From assembly GCF_020217185.1 (NCBI RefSeq), contig NZ_JAIWNX010000185.1, positions 1 to 10,000 of the forward strand: a stretch of 10,000 nucleotides of DNA. Direction: 5' to 3'. The stretch's first letter is position 1. Each line of letters opens with the position of its first letter. This stretch comes from Asticcacaulis sp. (lineage in GTDB: Bacteria > Pseudomonadota > Alphaproteobacteria > Caulobacterales > Caulobacteraceae). This document shows positions 1 through 6,044 of this stretch, in pieces. Made by a program: the position numbers and the translations under genes. The notes beneath the pieces were generated by a model that had not been told where the DNA came from, did no database searches, and saw only the letters and a list, made by a program, of their open reading frames with translations.

Positions 1-12
1 GAATGTGTCGTC

Positions 13-50
13 AAAGGCCGGAACTCTGATGGGGTTCCGGTCTTTGTGTT
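13..50 (+). terminator. Rho-independent terminator of an upstream gene
   Basis: A 12-bp stem (13-24 with 34-45, one G-T pair, core GCCGGAAC/GTTCCGG) encloses a 9-base loop and is followed by a T-rich tail TTTGTGTT. It probably ends a plus-strand gene that lies outside the window. The stem is nearly symmetrical (AAA on one side, TTT on the other), so it could work in both directions. Confidence 0.7.
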
Positions 51-154
51 CGGGCACAGGTCGCGCTTGCGCCGCCATTATAAACGACTAGTGATGTCCG
101 TATTTCGGTCTGTCGGGTGAGGCGCCACACTGTCTCCACACATGGGAGGCTCAG

Positions 155-250
155 ATGCGCGAACTCAAATCGACGGCGACGGTTATGATCATGGCCTTTG
201 GCTTTTGTGCCGCTCTGGTGGCCGGTCTTTCGGTAGGTCTGCCGTATTGA
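155..250 (+). CDS. 31-residue putative single-pass membrane peptide
   Basis: This short ORF starts at ATG 155 and ends at TGA 248-250. A strong ribosome-binding site, GGGAGG at 144-149, lies 5 bases before the ATG, which is the main reason to believe it. The peptide has a short charged N-terminus (MRELKS) and then a hydrophobic stretch at about residues 8-28 (ATVMIMAFGF, then CAALVAGLSVGL), which would span the inner membrane once. It lies 33 bp upstream of the radical SAM gene in the same direction, so the two may share a transcript. A possible -10 element, TATAAA at 79-84, lies upstream, but I see no convincing -35. I do not recognise a family. It could be a small membrane protein or a leader peptide. 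Confidence is moderate because of its length. Confidence 0.5.
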   Translation: MRELKSTATVMIMAFGFCAALVAGLSVGLPY

Positions 251-283
251 CGGCGGAGCTTTTGGAACGTATCATGAACAATT

Positions 284-1510
284 ATGAAGAAGACGCTGAA
301 GGAACGCCTCGCCATCCTGTCTGATGCCGCCAAGTACGATGCCTCCTGCGCCTCGTCCGGGACGTCGAAGCGCGATTCGTCCTCGGGCGGGCTGGGGTCC
401 ACCGAAGGGTCGGGTATCTGCCACGCCTACGCGCCGGACGGGCGTTGCATTTCGCTGCTGAAGATACTGATGACCAACTTCTGTATCTTCGATTGCGCCT
501 ACTGCATCAACCGCTCTTCCTCCAATGTCGAGAGGGCGCGCTTTTCGCCGGACGAGGTGGTGTGGCTGACGCTGGAATTCTATCGCCGCAACTATATCGA
601 AGGCCTGTTTCTCTCCTCAGGCATTATCCGCAATTCCGATTACACCATGGAGCAGATGGTACGCATCGCCCGCGATCTGCGGCTGAAGCACGATTTTCGT
701 GGCTATATCCACCTCAAAACCATCCCTGAAGCCTCGGCGGCATTGATCGAAGAGGCGGGGCTCTATGCTGACCGTTTGTCGATCAATATCGAACTGCCGA
801 CCGATGCCGGTGTTGAGGCCTTCGCGCCGCAAAAGCACCCGGCCAATATCCGCCGTTCGATGGGTGAATTGAAACAGAAGATCGACGCGGCGTCAGAGCC
901 AACCTACAAAAAGCGCCGCAAGCGCTTCGTGCCGGCTGGGCAATCGACCCAGATGATTATTGGGGCTGACCAAGCGACGGACGCCACTATTCTGGGCTCC
1001 AGCGCCGGGCTCTATAGCCGCTTTCGACTGCGCCGCGTCTATTATTCGGCCTTTTCGCCGATACCCGATGCCTCAAAAGTCTTGCCGCTGATCAAGCCGC
1101 CGCTGGTGCGCGAACATCGCCTCTATCAGGCCGACTGGCTCTATCGTTTCTATGGGTTCGATATAGGTGAGATCACGGCAGGGCGGCCCGACGGGATGCT
1201 CGATCTGGAGTTGGACCCCAAACTCGCCTGGGCGCTGGAAAACCGCGCGCGCTTTCCTGTCGATGTCAACCGCGCGGATAAGGAGATGTTGCTGCGTGTG
1301 CCGGGCTTTGGTGTGAAGGCGGTGCAGTCCATCCTCAGCGTGCGGCGCGTTCGGCGGCTGAAGCTGGAGGATTTGCAGCGGCTCAAGGTGTCGTTGCGTA
1401 AGGTCAAGCCGTTCGTCGTCACCGCTGACTGGACGCCGGCGCGCCTGATCGACCGCGCCGATCTGCGCACCCTGTTTGCGCCTGAACCTCAGCAACTGGT
1501 GCTGCTGTGA
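284..1510 (+). CDS. putative DNA modification/repair radical SAM protein (TIGR03916-like)
   Basis: This is a 408-residue radical SAM protein of the family annotated as putative DNA modification/repair, usually encoded beside a TIGR03915 partner. The N-terminal AKYDASCASSG stretch (residues 16-26) is typical of the family. The iron-sulfur site is CxxxCxxC at Cys67, Cys71 and Cys74 (CIFDCAYC), which would bind the [4Fe-4S] cluster that cleaves SAM. A radical SAM barrel follows to about residue 300. The C-terminus carries a helix-hairpin-helix-like segment (about residues 329-375, core VPGFGVKAVQSI), a fold that commonly contacts DNA. The reaction and substrate are not known. ATG 284 has no clear ribosome site, but it is the only start that keeps the conserved N-terminus. 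The stop overlaps the next gene's GTG by 4 bp, so the two are probably translationally coupled. The assignment is firm and the biochemical role is inference. Confidence 0.9.
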   Translation: MKKTLKERLAILSDAAKYDASCASSGTSKRDSSSGGLGSTEGSGICHAYAPDGRCISLLKILMTNFCIFDCAYCINRSSSNVERARFSPDEVVWLTLEFYRRNYIEGLFLSSGIIRNSDYTMEQMVRIARDLRLKHDFRGYIHLKTIPEASAALIEEAGLYADRLSINIELPTDAGVEAFAPQKHPANIRRSMGELKQKIDAASEPTYKKRRKRFVPAGQSTQMIIGADQATDATILGSSAGLYSRFRLRRVYYSAFSPIPDASKVLPLIKPPLVREHRLYQADWLYRFYGFDIGEITAGRPDGMLDLELDPKLAWALENRARFPVDVNRADKEMLLRVPGFGVKAVQSILSVRRVRRLKLEDLQRLKVSLRKVKPFVVTADWTPARLIDRADLRTLFAPEPQQLVLL

Positions 1511-2421
1511 AGCGGTTAGACCTGCGCGGGCGCGGCGACTACGGCGAATGGCGCGATGCGGCGCGCGAGGCCCTCAGTCAGGGGCTGTCGCCGAGAGAGG
1601 TGGAATGGGGCGCGACCGGCGCGCAGGTGGGCTTGTTTGATAGCGACCTTCCTGCTGATTTTAAGGGAGATACCGCCAGCATTGGCGGAACGACGGCCAC
1701 GCCCGACCCTTACCTTACCACAGACATCAGGGCAGGGGTCTTCACCGTCCCTTCCGCCTTTGTCGAATTGTCCAAGGCCGTGCTGTGCCATAGCGACCCC
1801 AGGCGCTTTGATCTCTGTTATCGCCTGCTGTGGCGGCTTCAGACGGATAGGCATCTGCTGAGCGTGGTGAGCGATCCGGATGTGGCGCTGGCCCATGCCT
1901 TTGCCAAATCGGTCGGGCGCGACACGCACAAGATGAAGGCCTTTGTCCGCTTCCGGGAAATCCCGGCGCCGGGACCGCGCCGCGCCTTTGTGGCGTGGTT
2001 TGAACCGGAGCATTTTATTGTTGCGCGCACAGCGGGGTTCTTTCAGCGGCGTTTCAATGACATGGACTGGCTGATTGCCACGCCTAAAGGGTCAGCCGCG
2101 TGGGATGGTGAGGCGTTGCGCGTTAGTGATGAGCCTGCCGAAAAGCCTGATATTCGCGACGAGACGGATGACCTGTGGCGCACCTATTTCGCCAATATCT
2201 TCAATCCCGCGCGCCTGAAGGTGCAGGCCATGCAGTCGGAAATGCCCAAGAAATACTGGAAGAACCTGCCGGAGGCCGAACTGATCCCCGACCTGATCCG
2301 CAGCGCCGAACAGCGCGTGCGTGAAATGAAAGAGCGCGGTGCCTCAGACACCGCGCCCAGATTTCATGAACGGCTGCAAAAAAGGGCGGATCAGTCCGAA
2401 CCAAAAAGATCGCGGGTATAG
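1507..2421 (+). CDS. TIGR03915/DUF4130 family putative DNA metabolism protein, stand-alone form
   Basis: This is a 304-residue protein of the family that accompanies the radical SAM gene before it. It starts at GTG 1507 inside that gene's stop codon (GTGA, 4-bp overlap). Family-like motifs are [12 protein letters not shown] (about residues 100-111), [11 protein letters not shown] (about 142-152), [21 protein letters not shown] (about 163-183, given here as family signature), and a C-terminal block with [12 protein letters not shown] and [12 protein letters not shown]. In many proteobacteria, as I recall, this domain is fused to a C-terminal uracil-DNA glycosylase-like (UdgX-type) domain. Here the protein ends about 40 residues after the conserved block with a charged tail, and no glycosylase motif is visible. 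Residues 48-75 look like a low-conservation linker. Its last 31 bp overlap the 3' end of the convergent ugd gene. The biochemical function is unknown; nucleic-acid repair is inferred from the family. Confidence 0.85.
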   Translation: MKRLDLRGRGDYGEWRDAAREALSQGLSPREVEWGATGAQVGLFDSDLPADFKGDTASIGGTTATPDPYLTTDIRAGVFTVPSAFVELSKAVLCHSDPRRFDLCYRLLWRLQTDRHLLSVVSDPDVALAHAFAKSVGRDTHKMKAFVRFREIPAPGPRRAFVAWFEPEHFIVARTAGFFQRRFNDMDWLIATPKGSAAWDGEALRVSDEPAEKPDIRDETDDLWRTYFANIFNPARLKVQAMQSEMPKKYWKNLPEAELIPDLIRSAEQRVREMKERGASDTAPRFHERLQKRADQSEPKRSRV

Positions 2422-3557
2422 ATCTTGTCGGCGACGTCTTTCAGTTCATCGGCCAGACGATTGGCGATGATGACATCCGACAGGGATTTGAAGGTCTCCA
2501 GATCACGGATGACCTTTGAATTGAAGAACTCTTCGGCGTCGAGTGCGGGTTCATAGATCACCACCTCGACGCCCTTGGCCTTGATGCGCTTCATGATGCC
2601 CTGCACCGAAGAGTCGCGGAAATTGTCCGAATTGGTCTTCATGGTCAGGCGGTACACCCCCACGACCTTGGGCTTTCTGCGCAGGATGCTCTCGGCAATG
2701 AAGTCCTTGCGCGTGGTATTGGCCTCGACAATCGCCTTGATCAGGTTTTGCGGCACTTCGGAATAGTTGGCCAGCAACTGCTTGGTGTCCTTGGGCAGGC
2801 AGTAGCCGCCATAGCCAAAGGACGGGTTGTTATAGCCCTTGCCGATACGCGGATCGAGTGACACGCCTTCGATGATCTGGCGCGTATCCAGTCCCAGCGC
2901 TTCGGCATAGGAGTCCAGTTCGTTGAAATAGGCGACGCGCATGGCGAGGTATGTATTGGCGAACAGCTTGATCGCCTCGGCCTCATCGCTGTTGGTGAAG
3001 AGGACCTCGATGTCCTTTTTCTCTGCGCCGTTTTTCAGCAGGTCGGCAAACAGGCGCGCTTTTTCCGACTGTTCCCCCACAATGATGCGCGACGGATAGA
3101 GGTTGTCATAAAGCGCCCGACCTTCGCGCAGGAACTCCGGCGAGAAAACGATGTGGGCGTCGGGGTGCATCGCGCGCAGACGGTTCGTATAGCCCACCGG
3201 AATGGTCGATTTGATGACGATGGTGGTTTTTGGATTGACCGACAGGATGCTGGCCGTGGCGGCTTCGATGGAGCGTGTATCGAAGCGATTGGTCGTCACG
3301 TCGTAATTGGTCGGCGTCGCGACGATGACGAATTCGGCGTCACTAAAGGCGTCGTGCGCATCCAGTGTGGCGCGGAAGTTGATCGGCTCGCTGCTCAGAT
3401 AGCGTTCGATATCGGCATCGACGATGGGCGATTTGCCCGCATTGAGCAGGGCGACCTTTTCCGGGACGATGTCAAAGGCCACAACCTCATTATGACGGGC
3501 CAGCAACATGGCGTTGGACAGGCCCACATAGCCCATGCCGGCAATACCGATTTTCAT
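2391..3557 (-). CDS. ugd: UDP-glucose 6-dehydrogenase
   Basis: This enzyme oxidises UDP-glucose to UDP-glucuronate with two NAD+, in the cytoplasm, supplying uronic acids for capsule, exopolysaccharide or LPS. The 388-residue length matches the short E. coli-type Ugd. The N-terminal Rossmann motif is GMGYVG (residues 7-12). FSPEFLREG (138-146) and [19 protein letters not shown] (197-215) are characteristic substrate and dimer-helix segments, with the catalytic lysine expected near 197. The active-site cysteine is Cys253 in [10 protein letters not shown]-terminal UDP-binding domain follows, including [11 protein letters not shown]. The ATG at 3557 has GAGG 5 bases upstream. The gene is tail-to-tail with the TIGR03915 gene, overlapping it by 31 bp. 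bioB lies upstream on the same strand, 159 bp away, with a large hairpin between them, so they are probably separate units. No polysaccharide glycosyltransferases adjoin it. Confidence 0.95.
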   Translation of the reverse strand: MKIGIAGMGYVGLSNAMLLARHNEVVAFDIVPEKVALLNAGKSPIVDADIERYLSSEPINFRATLDAHDAFSDAEFVIVATPTNYDVTTNRFDTRSIEAATASILSVNPKTTIVIKSTIPVGYTNRLRAMHPDAHIVFSPEFLREGRALYDNLYPSRIIVGEQSEKARLFADLLKNGAEKKDIEVLFTNSDEAEAIKLFANTYLAMRVAYFNELDSYAEALGLDTRQIIEGVSLDPRIGKGYNNPSFGYGGYCLPKDTKQLLANYSEVPQNLIKAIVEANTTRKDFIAESILRRKPKVVGVYRLTMKTNSDNFRDSSVQGIMKRIKAKGVEVVIYEPALDAEEFFNSKVIRDLETFKSLSDVIIANRLADELKDVADKIYTRDLFGSD

Positions 3558-3643
3558 TTTCGCCTCATATATCCGGATCAGGTCGGTCGCCGTGACCTTT
3601 TTGCTTTCAGAAAGCCTTTAGGCAGACAGAAAGGGAGTTAAGC

Positions 3644-3700
3644 GGCGACCCAACCCCGCTTCGCTTTATCCCATTGCGAAGCCTTTGGGTATCTGTCGCC
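3644..3700 (-). terminator. Large imperfect hairpin between bioB and ugd
   Basis: GCTTCGC (3658-3664) pairs with GCGAAGC (3676-3682) around an 11-base loop. After a small internal bulge, ACCCAA (3648-3653) pairs with TTGGGT (3685-3690). GGCG/CGCC at 3644-3647 and 3697-3700 closes the base. It begins 16 bases after the bioB stop on the minus strand. No T-run follows on that strand, so it is not a classic intrinsic terminator. It may end or attenuate bioB transcription or protect the bioB 3' end. That role is inferred from position. Confidence 0.4.
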
Positions 3701-3716
3701 TATGGACGCGGTGGAT

Positions 3717-4712
3717 TTATGACGCGGCCATCGGACGCAGGCCGAGCGATTGCAGCAGGAAGGCGTCGGAACCGCGCTCCGGATTGGGCGTGGTCAGAAG
3801 CTGATTGCCGACAAAGATCGAATTGGCCCCGGCCAGGAAACACAGGGCCTGAAGTTCTTCGCTCATCTCATTGCGACCGGCCGACAGACGCACCATCGAC
3901 TTCGGGCACAGGATACGCGCCACGGCGACGGTGCGCACAAATTCGACCGGCGTGACGCCGCCCTTTATTTTGGACAGTTCACCCAGCGGCGTGTTCGATA
4001 CCGGCACCAGATTATTGATCGGCAGGCTGTCCGGATGGGCGGGCAGGGTGGCCAGCTGGTGCAGGAAGGAGACGCGGTCTTCACGGGTTTCGCCCATGCC
4101 AACAATACCGCCGCAGCAGGTCTTCATGCCGACCTCGCGCACGGCTTCCAGCGTGTCGAGGCGCTCCTGATAGGTGCGGGTGGTGACGACGCTCTCGTAA
4201 TATTCCGGCGAGGTGTCGAGGTTGTGGTTGTAGTAATCGAGCCCGGCCTCTTTCAGCGCCTTGGCCTGATCCGGGGTGATCATGCCCAGCGTCGCGCAGG
4301 TTTCGAGCCCCAGCGCCTTTACCTCGGCAATCATCTGGCTGAGGGCCGGCACGTCGCGGTCTTTCAGGTCGCGCCACGCCGCCCCCATGCAGAAGCGCTG
4401 GGCCCCGCCGTCACGGGCCGCTTTGGCGGCGCTTAGAACCTCATCGACCGGCATCAGCTTGGAGGCCTTCAGGCCCGTGTCGTGATGCGCCGATTGCGAG
4501 CAATAACCGCAGTTTTCGGCGCAGCCGCCCGTCTTGATCGACAGAAGCTGTGACAACTGGATTTCCGACGGGTCGAAGTGCTGACGATGCACGGTGGCGG
4601 CGCGATAGACCAGTTCCATGAACGGCAGGTCGAACAGGGCGGCGATTTCCGTCTTCGTCCAGTCGTGGCGCACAGTGGCGAAGGTCGGGGCGGTATCGGG
4701 CATGGTGTTCAC
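3717..4712 (-). CDS. bioB: biotin synthase
   Basis: This radical SAM enzyme inserts sulfur into dethiobiotin to make biotin, the last step of biotin synthesis in the cytoplasm. Counting from ATG 4703 (328 residues), the SAM-cleaving [4Fe-4S] cysteines are Cys61, Cys65 and Cys68 ([11 protein letters not shown]). The [2Fe-2S] sulfur-donor ligands are Cys105 (FCMGAAWR), Cys136 (ETCATLG) and Cys196 ([11 protein letters not shown]), with the arginine ligand in [15 protein letters not shown] is also present. I favour GTG 4712 as the start, because GGAGG lies 5 bases upstream of it but 14 bases upstream of ATG 4703. The frame stays open to 4844, but that extension is translated repeat DNA. The other biotin genes are not adjacent. 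A likely promoter at 4904-4932 would give a leader made almost wholly of the inverted repeat at 4715-4893. The tandem CC at 196-197 is a minor oddity. Confidence 0.95.
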   Translation of the reverse strand: MNTMPDTAPTFATVRHDWTKTEIAALFDLPFMELVYRAATVHRQHFDPSEIQLSQLLSIKTGGCAENCGYCSQSAHHDTGLKASKLMPVDEVLSAAKAARDGGAQRFCMGAAWRDLKDRDVPALSQMIAEVKALGLETCATLGMITPDQAKALKEAGLDYYNHNLDTSPEYYESVVTTRTYQERLDTLEAVREVGMKTCCGGIVGMGETREDRVSFLHQLATLPAHPDSLPINNLVPVSNTPLGELSKIKGGVTPVEFVRTVAVARILCPKSMVRLSAGRNEMSEELQALCFLAGANSIFVGNQLLTTPNPERGSDAFLLQSLGLRPMAAS

Positions 4713-4714
4713 TT

Positions 4715-4893
4715 TCTCCTCCCTGTGCCGAAGGCATTGGGGAGGTGGCGTTTGAGCGGTAGCGAAAATGACGGAGGGGGAGTATGCCAAGCTTGCCAAG
4801 GTTGCGGCCCTTGACATTTCGGAGGCCTCCCCCTCCACCATCATCGCTGCGCTCGATGGTCCCCCTCCCCACCGCGTCGCGGCAGGGAGGAGA
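4715..4893. repeat. 179-bp inverted-repeat intergenic element in the bioB leader
   Basis: Two arms of about 68 bp (4715-4782 and 4827-4893) are inverted copies of one another around a 44-bp centre. Matching blocks, left versus the complement of right, are TCTCCTCCCTG (perfect, 11 bp), a small internal hairpin, GGGGAGG, GAGCG..AGCGA..ATG, and GGAGGGGGAG (perfect, 10 bp). The internal hairpins differ in sequence (TGCC-GAA-GGCA versus CCGC-GAC-GCGG) but keep the same shape. CTCCTCCC-bounded repeats of this style are, to my knowledge, dispersed between genes in related alphaproteobacteria, so this looks like a MITE- or REP-like element. The left end supplies the GGAGG ribosome site of bioB. No coding capacity is evident. 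Confidence 0.8.
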
Positions 4894-4903
4894 GGTTGAC
4901 CCT

Positions 4904-4932
4904 CGTCTAGCGCGATCAGGCAAACCGGTCAA
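4904..4932 (-). promoter_or_regulatory. Putative sigma-70 promoter of bioB
   Basis: On the minus strand TTGACC (4932-4927, 5 of 6 to the -35 consensus) is followed after exactly 17 bases by TAGACG (4909-4904, a weak -10, 3 of 6). Transcription would begin near 4897, just before the inverted repeat, giving a leader of about 185 bases. The -35 is good and the -10 is poor, so this is a prediction. Confidence 0.4.
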
Positions 4933-5004
4933 ACCCGACACATGACAGCCCACAGACGGCGCGTTATGGTAACGGCGTTGTCGCTGTGCTTGTGGAGATT
5001 CGCC

Positions 5005-5667
5005 ATGCCTGATGCTACCGCCCCCCAACACGGGATCAGGGCTTCGCAACTGGTTGACGATCTGGCCGACTCGTTTGGCGATGCGCCCACCGTGACGGTC
5101 GGTACCCTGCTCAAAAACCTTGAAGGCCGCGGGCTGGGGCTGTTGCTGATCATTCTGGCCCTGCCGATCTGCATCCCCAACATTCCGGGCATTTCCACCC
5201 TGTTTGGTCTGCTGCTGATCGGGCCATCGATCCAGATGCTACTGGGGCACAAGGCATTGTGGATGCCGGGCTTCATCAAGAACTGGGCGTTCAAGGGCGA
5301 GACCCTGCGCGGAGCCTTTCGCGCCTGTGGCGTCGTGCTGCGTAAGGTGGAGTTTCTGACCCGGCCACGACTGATCTTCCTGACACGCGGGGTGTGGCTG
5401 TTCTATGCCGGTGCGCAGACGCTTCTGATGGCGCTGATCCTCCTGCTGCCCATGCCGGGGGCCAATGTCATTCCGGGTATCGCCGTGGTGCTGACGGGGC
5501 TGGGCCTGCTGCAAAGGGACGGGGTCTGTCTGCTGCTGTCCTTCCCCGTGGCGGTCGGTGCGACAGCCTGGGTTTATTTCGGGGCGCGCTACGTGATCGA
5601 CTTTGCGCTTTGGGTGTGGGAGTGGGGGCAGGACGTGATTAATCTGGCTTTTTCGAGCGCGTTATGA
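5005..5667 (+). CDS. exoD: ExoD-family exopolysaccharide synthesis membrane protein
   Basis: This 220-residue protein matches the ExoD family (PF06055). Family members are tied to exopolysaccharide production and alkali tolerance in Sinorhizobium; the molecular activity is not established. The start is ATG 5005, with GGAG (4994-4997) 7 bases upstream. The frame remains open to 4942, but that would add a poorly conserved basic stretch. The N-terminal 40 residues are soluble (SQLVDDLADSFGD, then TLLKNLEGRG). Hydrophobic segments follow at about 44-56, 62-81, 135-150, 155-170 and 174-198. Two proline-rich re-entrant-like turns resemble each other: LPICIPNIPGIS (53-64) and LPMPGANVIPGIA (148-160). 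The gene ends by overlapping the minus-strand small gene for 29 bp. It is divergent from bioB, with about 290 bp between starts, mostly the repeat element. No glycan genes adjoin it directly. Confidence 0.85.
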   Translation: MPDATAPQHGIRASQLVDDLADSFGDAPTVTVGTLLKNLEGRGLGLLLIILALPICIPNIPGISTLFGLLLIGPSIQMLLGHKALWMPGFIKNWAFKGETLRGAFRACGVVLRKVEFLTRPRLIFLTRGVWLFYAGAQTLLMALILLLPMPGANVIPGIAVVLTGLGLLQRDGVCLLLSFPVAVGATAWVYFGARYVIDFALWVWEWGQDVINLAFSSAL

Positions 5668-5869
5668 TCCCTGATAGGCTCAGCAGTACCAATGCAAGGC
5701 CTGCCCAAAAACTTCCATGCATGAAAAAGGCATACGGGGGATATACCCATAGGAGGGCGGCACCATTATCGCTCCAATGCTTGAACGCGTAATCTGTCAG
5801 CACAAGAGGTGTTACAGTCAGGATGAGACCTGTCAGGGCAAAGCAAACGAATAGGAGTCCCTTTTTCAT
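5639..5869 (-). CDS. 76-residue small two-helix membrane protein of unknown function
   Basis: The start is ATG 5869, preceded by GGAGG with 5-base spacing. A TTG start at 5887 in the same frame would add six residues encoded by the ribosome site itself and is unlikely. The product begins MKKGLLFVCFALTG. It has one hydrophobic helix at about residues 3-27, a polar and aromatic loop (YAFKHWSDNG, then VYPPYAFFMHG), a second helix at about 53-69, and a basic tail RSKKPD. The lysines at both ends suggest both termini are cytoplasmic. The first helix could instead be an uncleaved signal. The base composition is visibly more AT-rich than its neighbours, which may mean recent arrival or weak selection. 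A 15-bp palindrome lies 19 bases upstream of the ATG, so the gene may be under a TetR-type repressor. I do not recognise the family. Confidence 0.6.
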   Translation of the reverse strand: MKKGLLFVCFALTGLILTVTPLVLTDYAFKHWSDNGAALLWVYPPYAFFMHGSFWAGLALVLLSLSGIITRSKKPD

Positions 5870-5888
5870 CCCTCCCTCCAAAATCAAC

Positions 5889-5903
5889 TTGAACGACGTT
5901 CAA
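5889..5903. promoter_or_regulatory. 15-bp perfect palindrome, TetR-type operator candidate
   Basis: TTGAACG-A-CGTTCAA is a perfect 7+1+7 dyad. Its form (short AT-ended arms, single central base) is common among TetR-family operators. It sits 19 bases upstream of the small membrane gene on the minus strand and 142 bases upstream of sahH. On the minus strand a TTGACT -35 (5931-5926) lies upstream, with a TATTGA that overlaps the palindrome, although the spacing of 20 is long. No TetR-type regulator gene lies in the window. Confidence 0.5.
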
Positions 5904-5958
5904 TAAGCGCTTTTATTGCCGTGTAAGTCAAGGTCGTGGGAGTCTATTTTTTTCATCC

Positions 5959-5978
5959 ATATAAAGACATCTTTATAT
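5959..5978. promoter_or_regulatory. SahR-type operator upstream of sahH
   Basis: ATATAAAGA-CA-TCTTTATAT is a perfect 9+2+9 palindrome ending 66 bases before the sahH start and 5 bases before the proposed -35. From memory, alphaproteobacterial methionine-cycle genes (sahH, metF, metH) carry such an ATATAAAGA dyad, recognised by the ArsR-family regulator SahR, which responds to S-adenosylhomocysteine. The palindrome is seen directly; the regulator is inferred. Confidence 0.7.
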
Positions 5979-5983
5979 CTTGA

Positions 5984-6012
5984 TTGCATCCGGCGCCGTG
6001 GCCCGCTATAAG
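5984..6012 (+). promoter_or_regulatory. Putative sigma-70 promoter of sahH
   Basis: TTGCAT (5984-5989) and TATAAG (6007-6012, 5 of 6 to consensus) are separated by 17 bases. Transcription would start near 6019, leaving a leader of about 26 bases. The operator at 5959-5978 lies directly upstream of the -35, where a bound regulator could block or guide polymerase. Confidence 0.5.
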
Positions 6013-6044
6013 ACGGCAACATTTGAAACTATGGATGCACCCCT

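Noticed and set aside
34..51. GTTC-N10-GTTC resembling an alphaproteobacterial SOS (LexA) box upstream of the putative repair genes
   Set aside because: The known spacing is seven bases. Here it is ten, and the first half belongs to the terminator stem.
3750..4436. 228-residue plus-strand frame opposite bioB
   Set aside because: It is the antisense shadow of bioB, with a His/Arg/Gly-rich composition and no supporting domain.
4713..4844. 44-residue N-terminal extension of biotin synthase from ATG 4844
   Set aside because: It is translated inverted-repeat DNA. The family starts near the MPDTAP stretch, and the good ribosome site points to GTG 4712.
5904..6044. SAH riboswitch in front of sahH
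   Set aside because: The predicted leader is only about 26 bases, and no conserved pseudoknot-like arrangement is visible. The protein operator explains control better.
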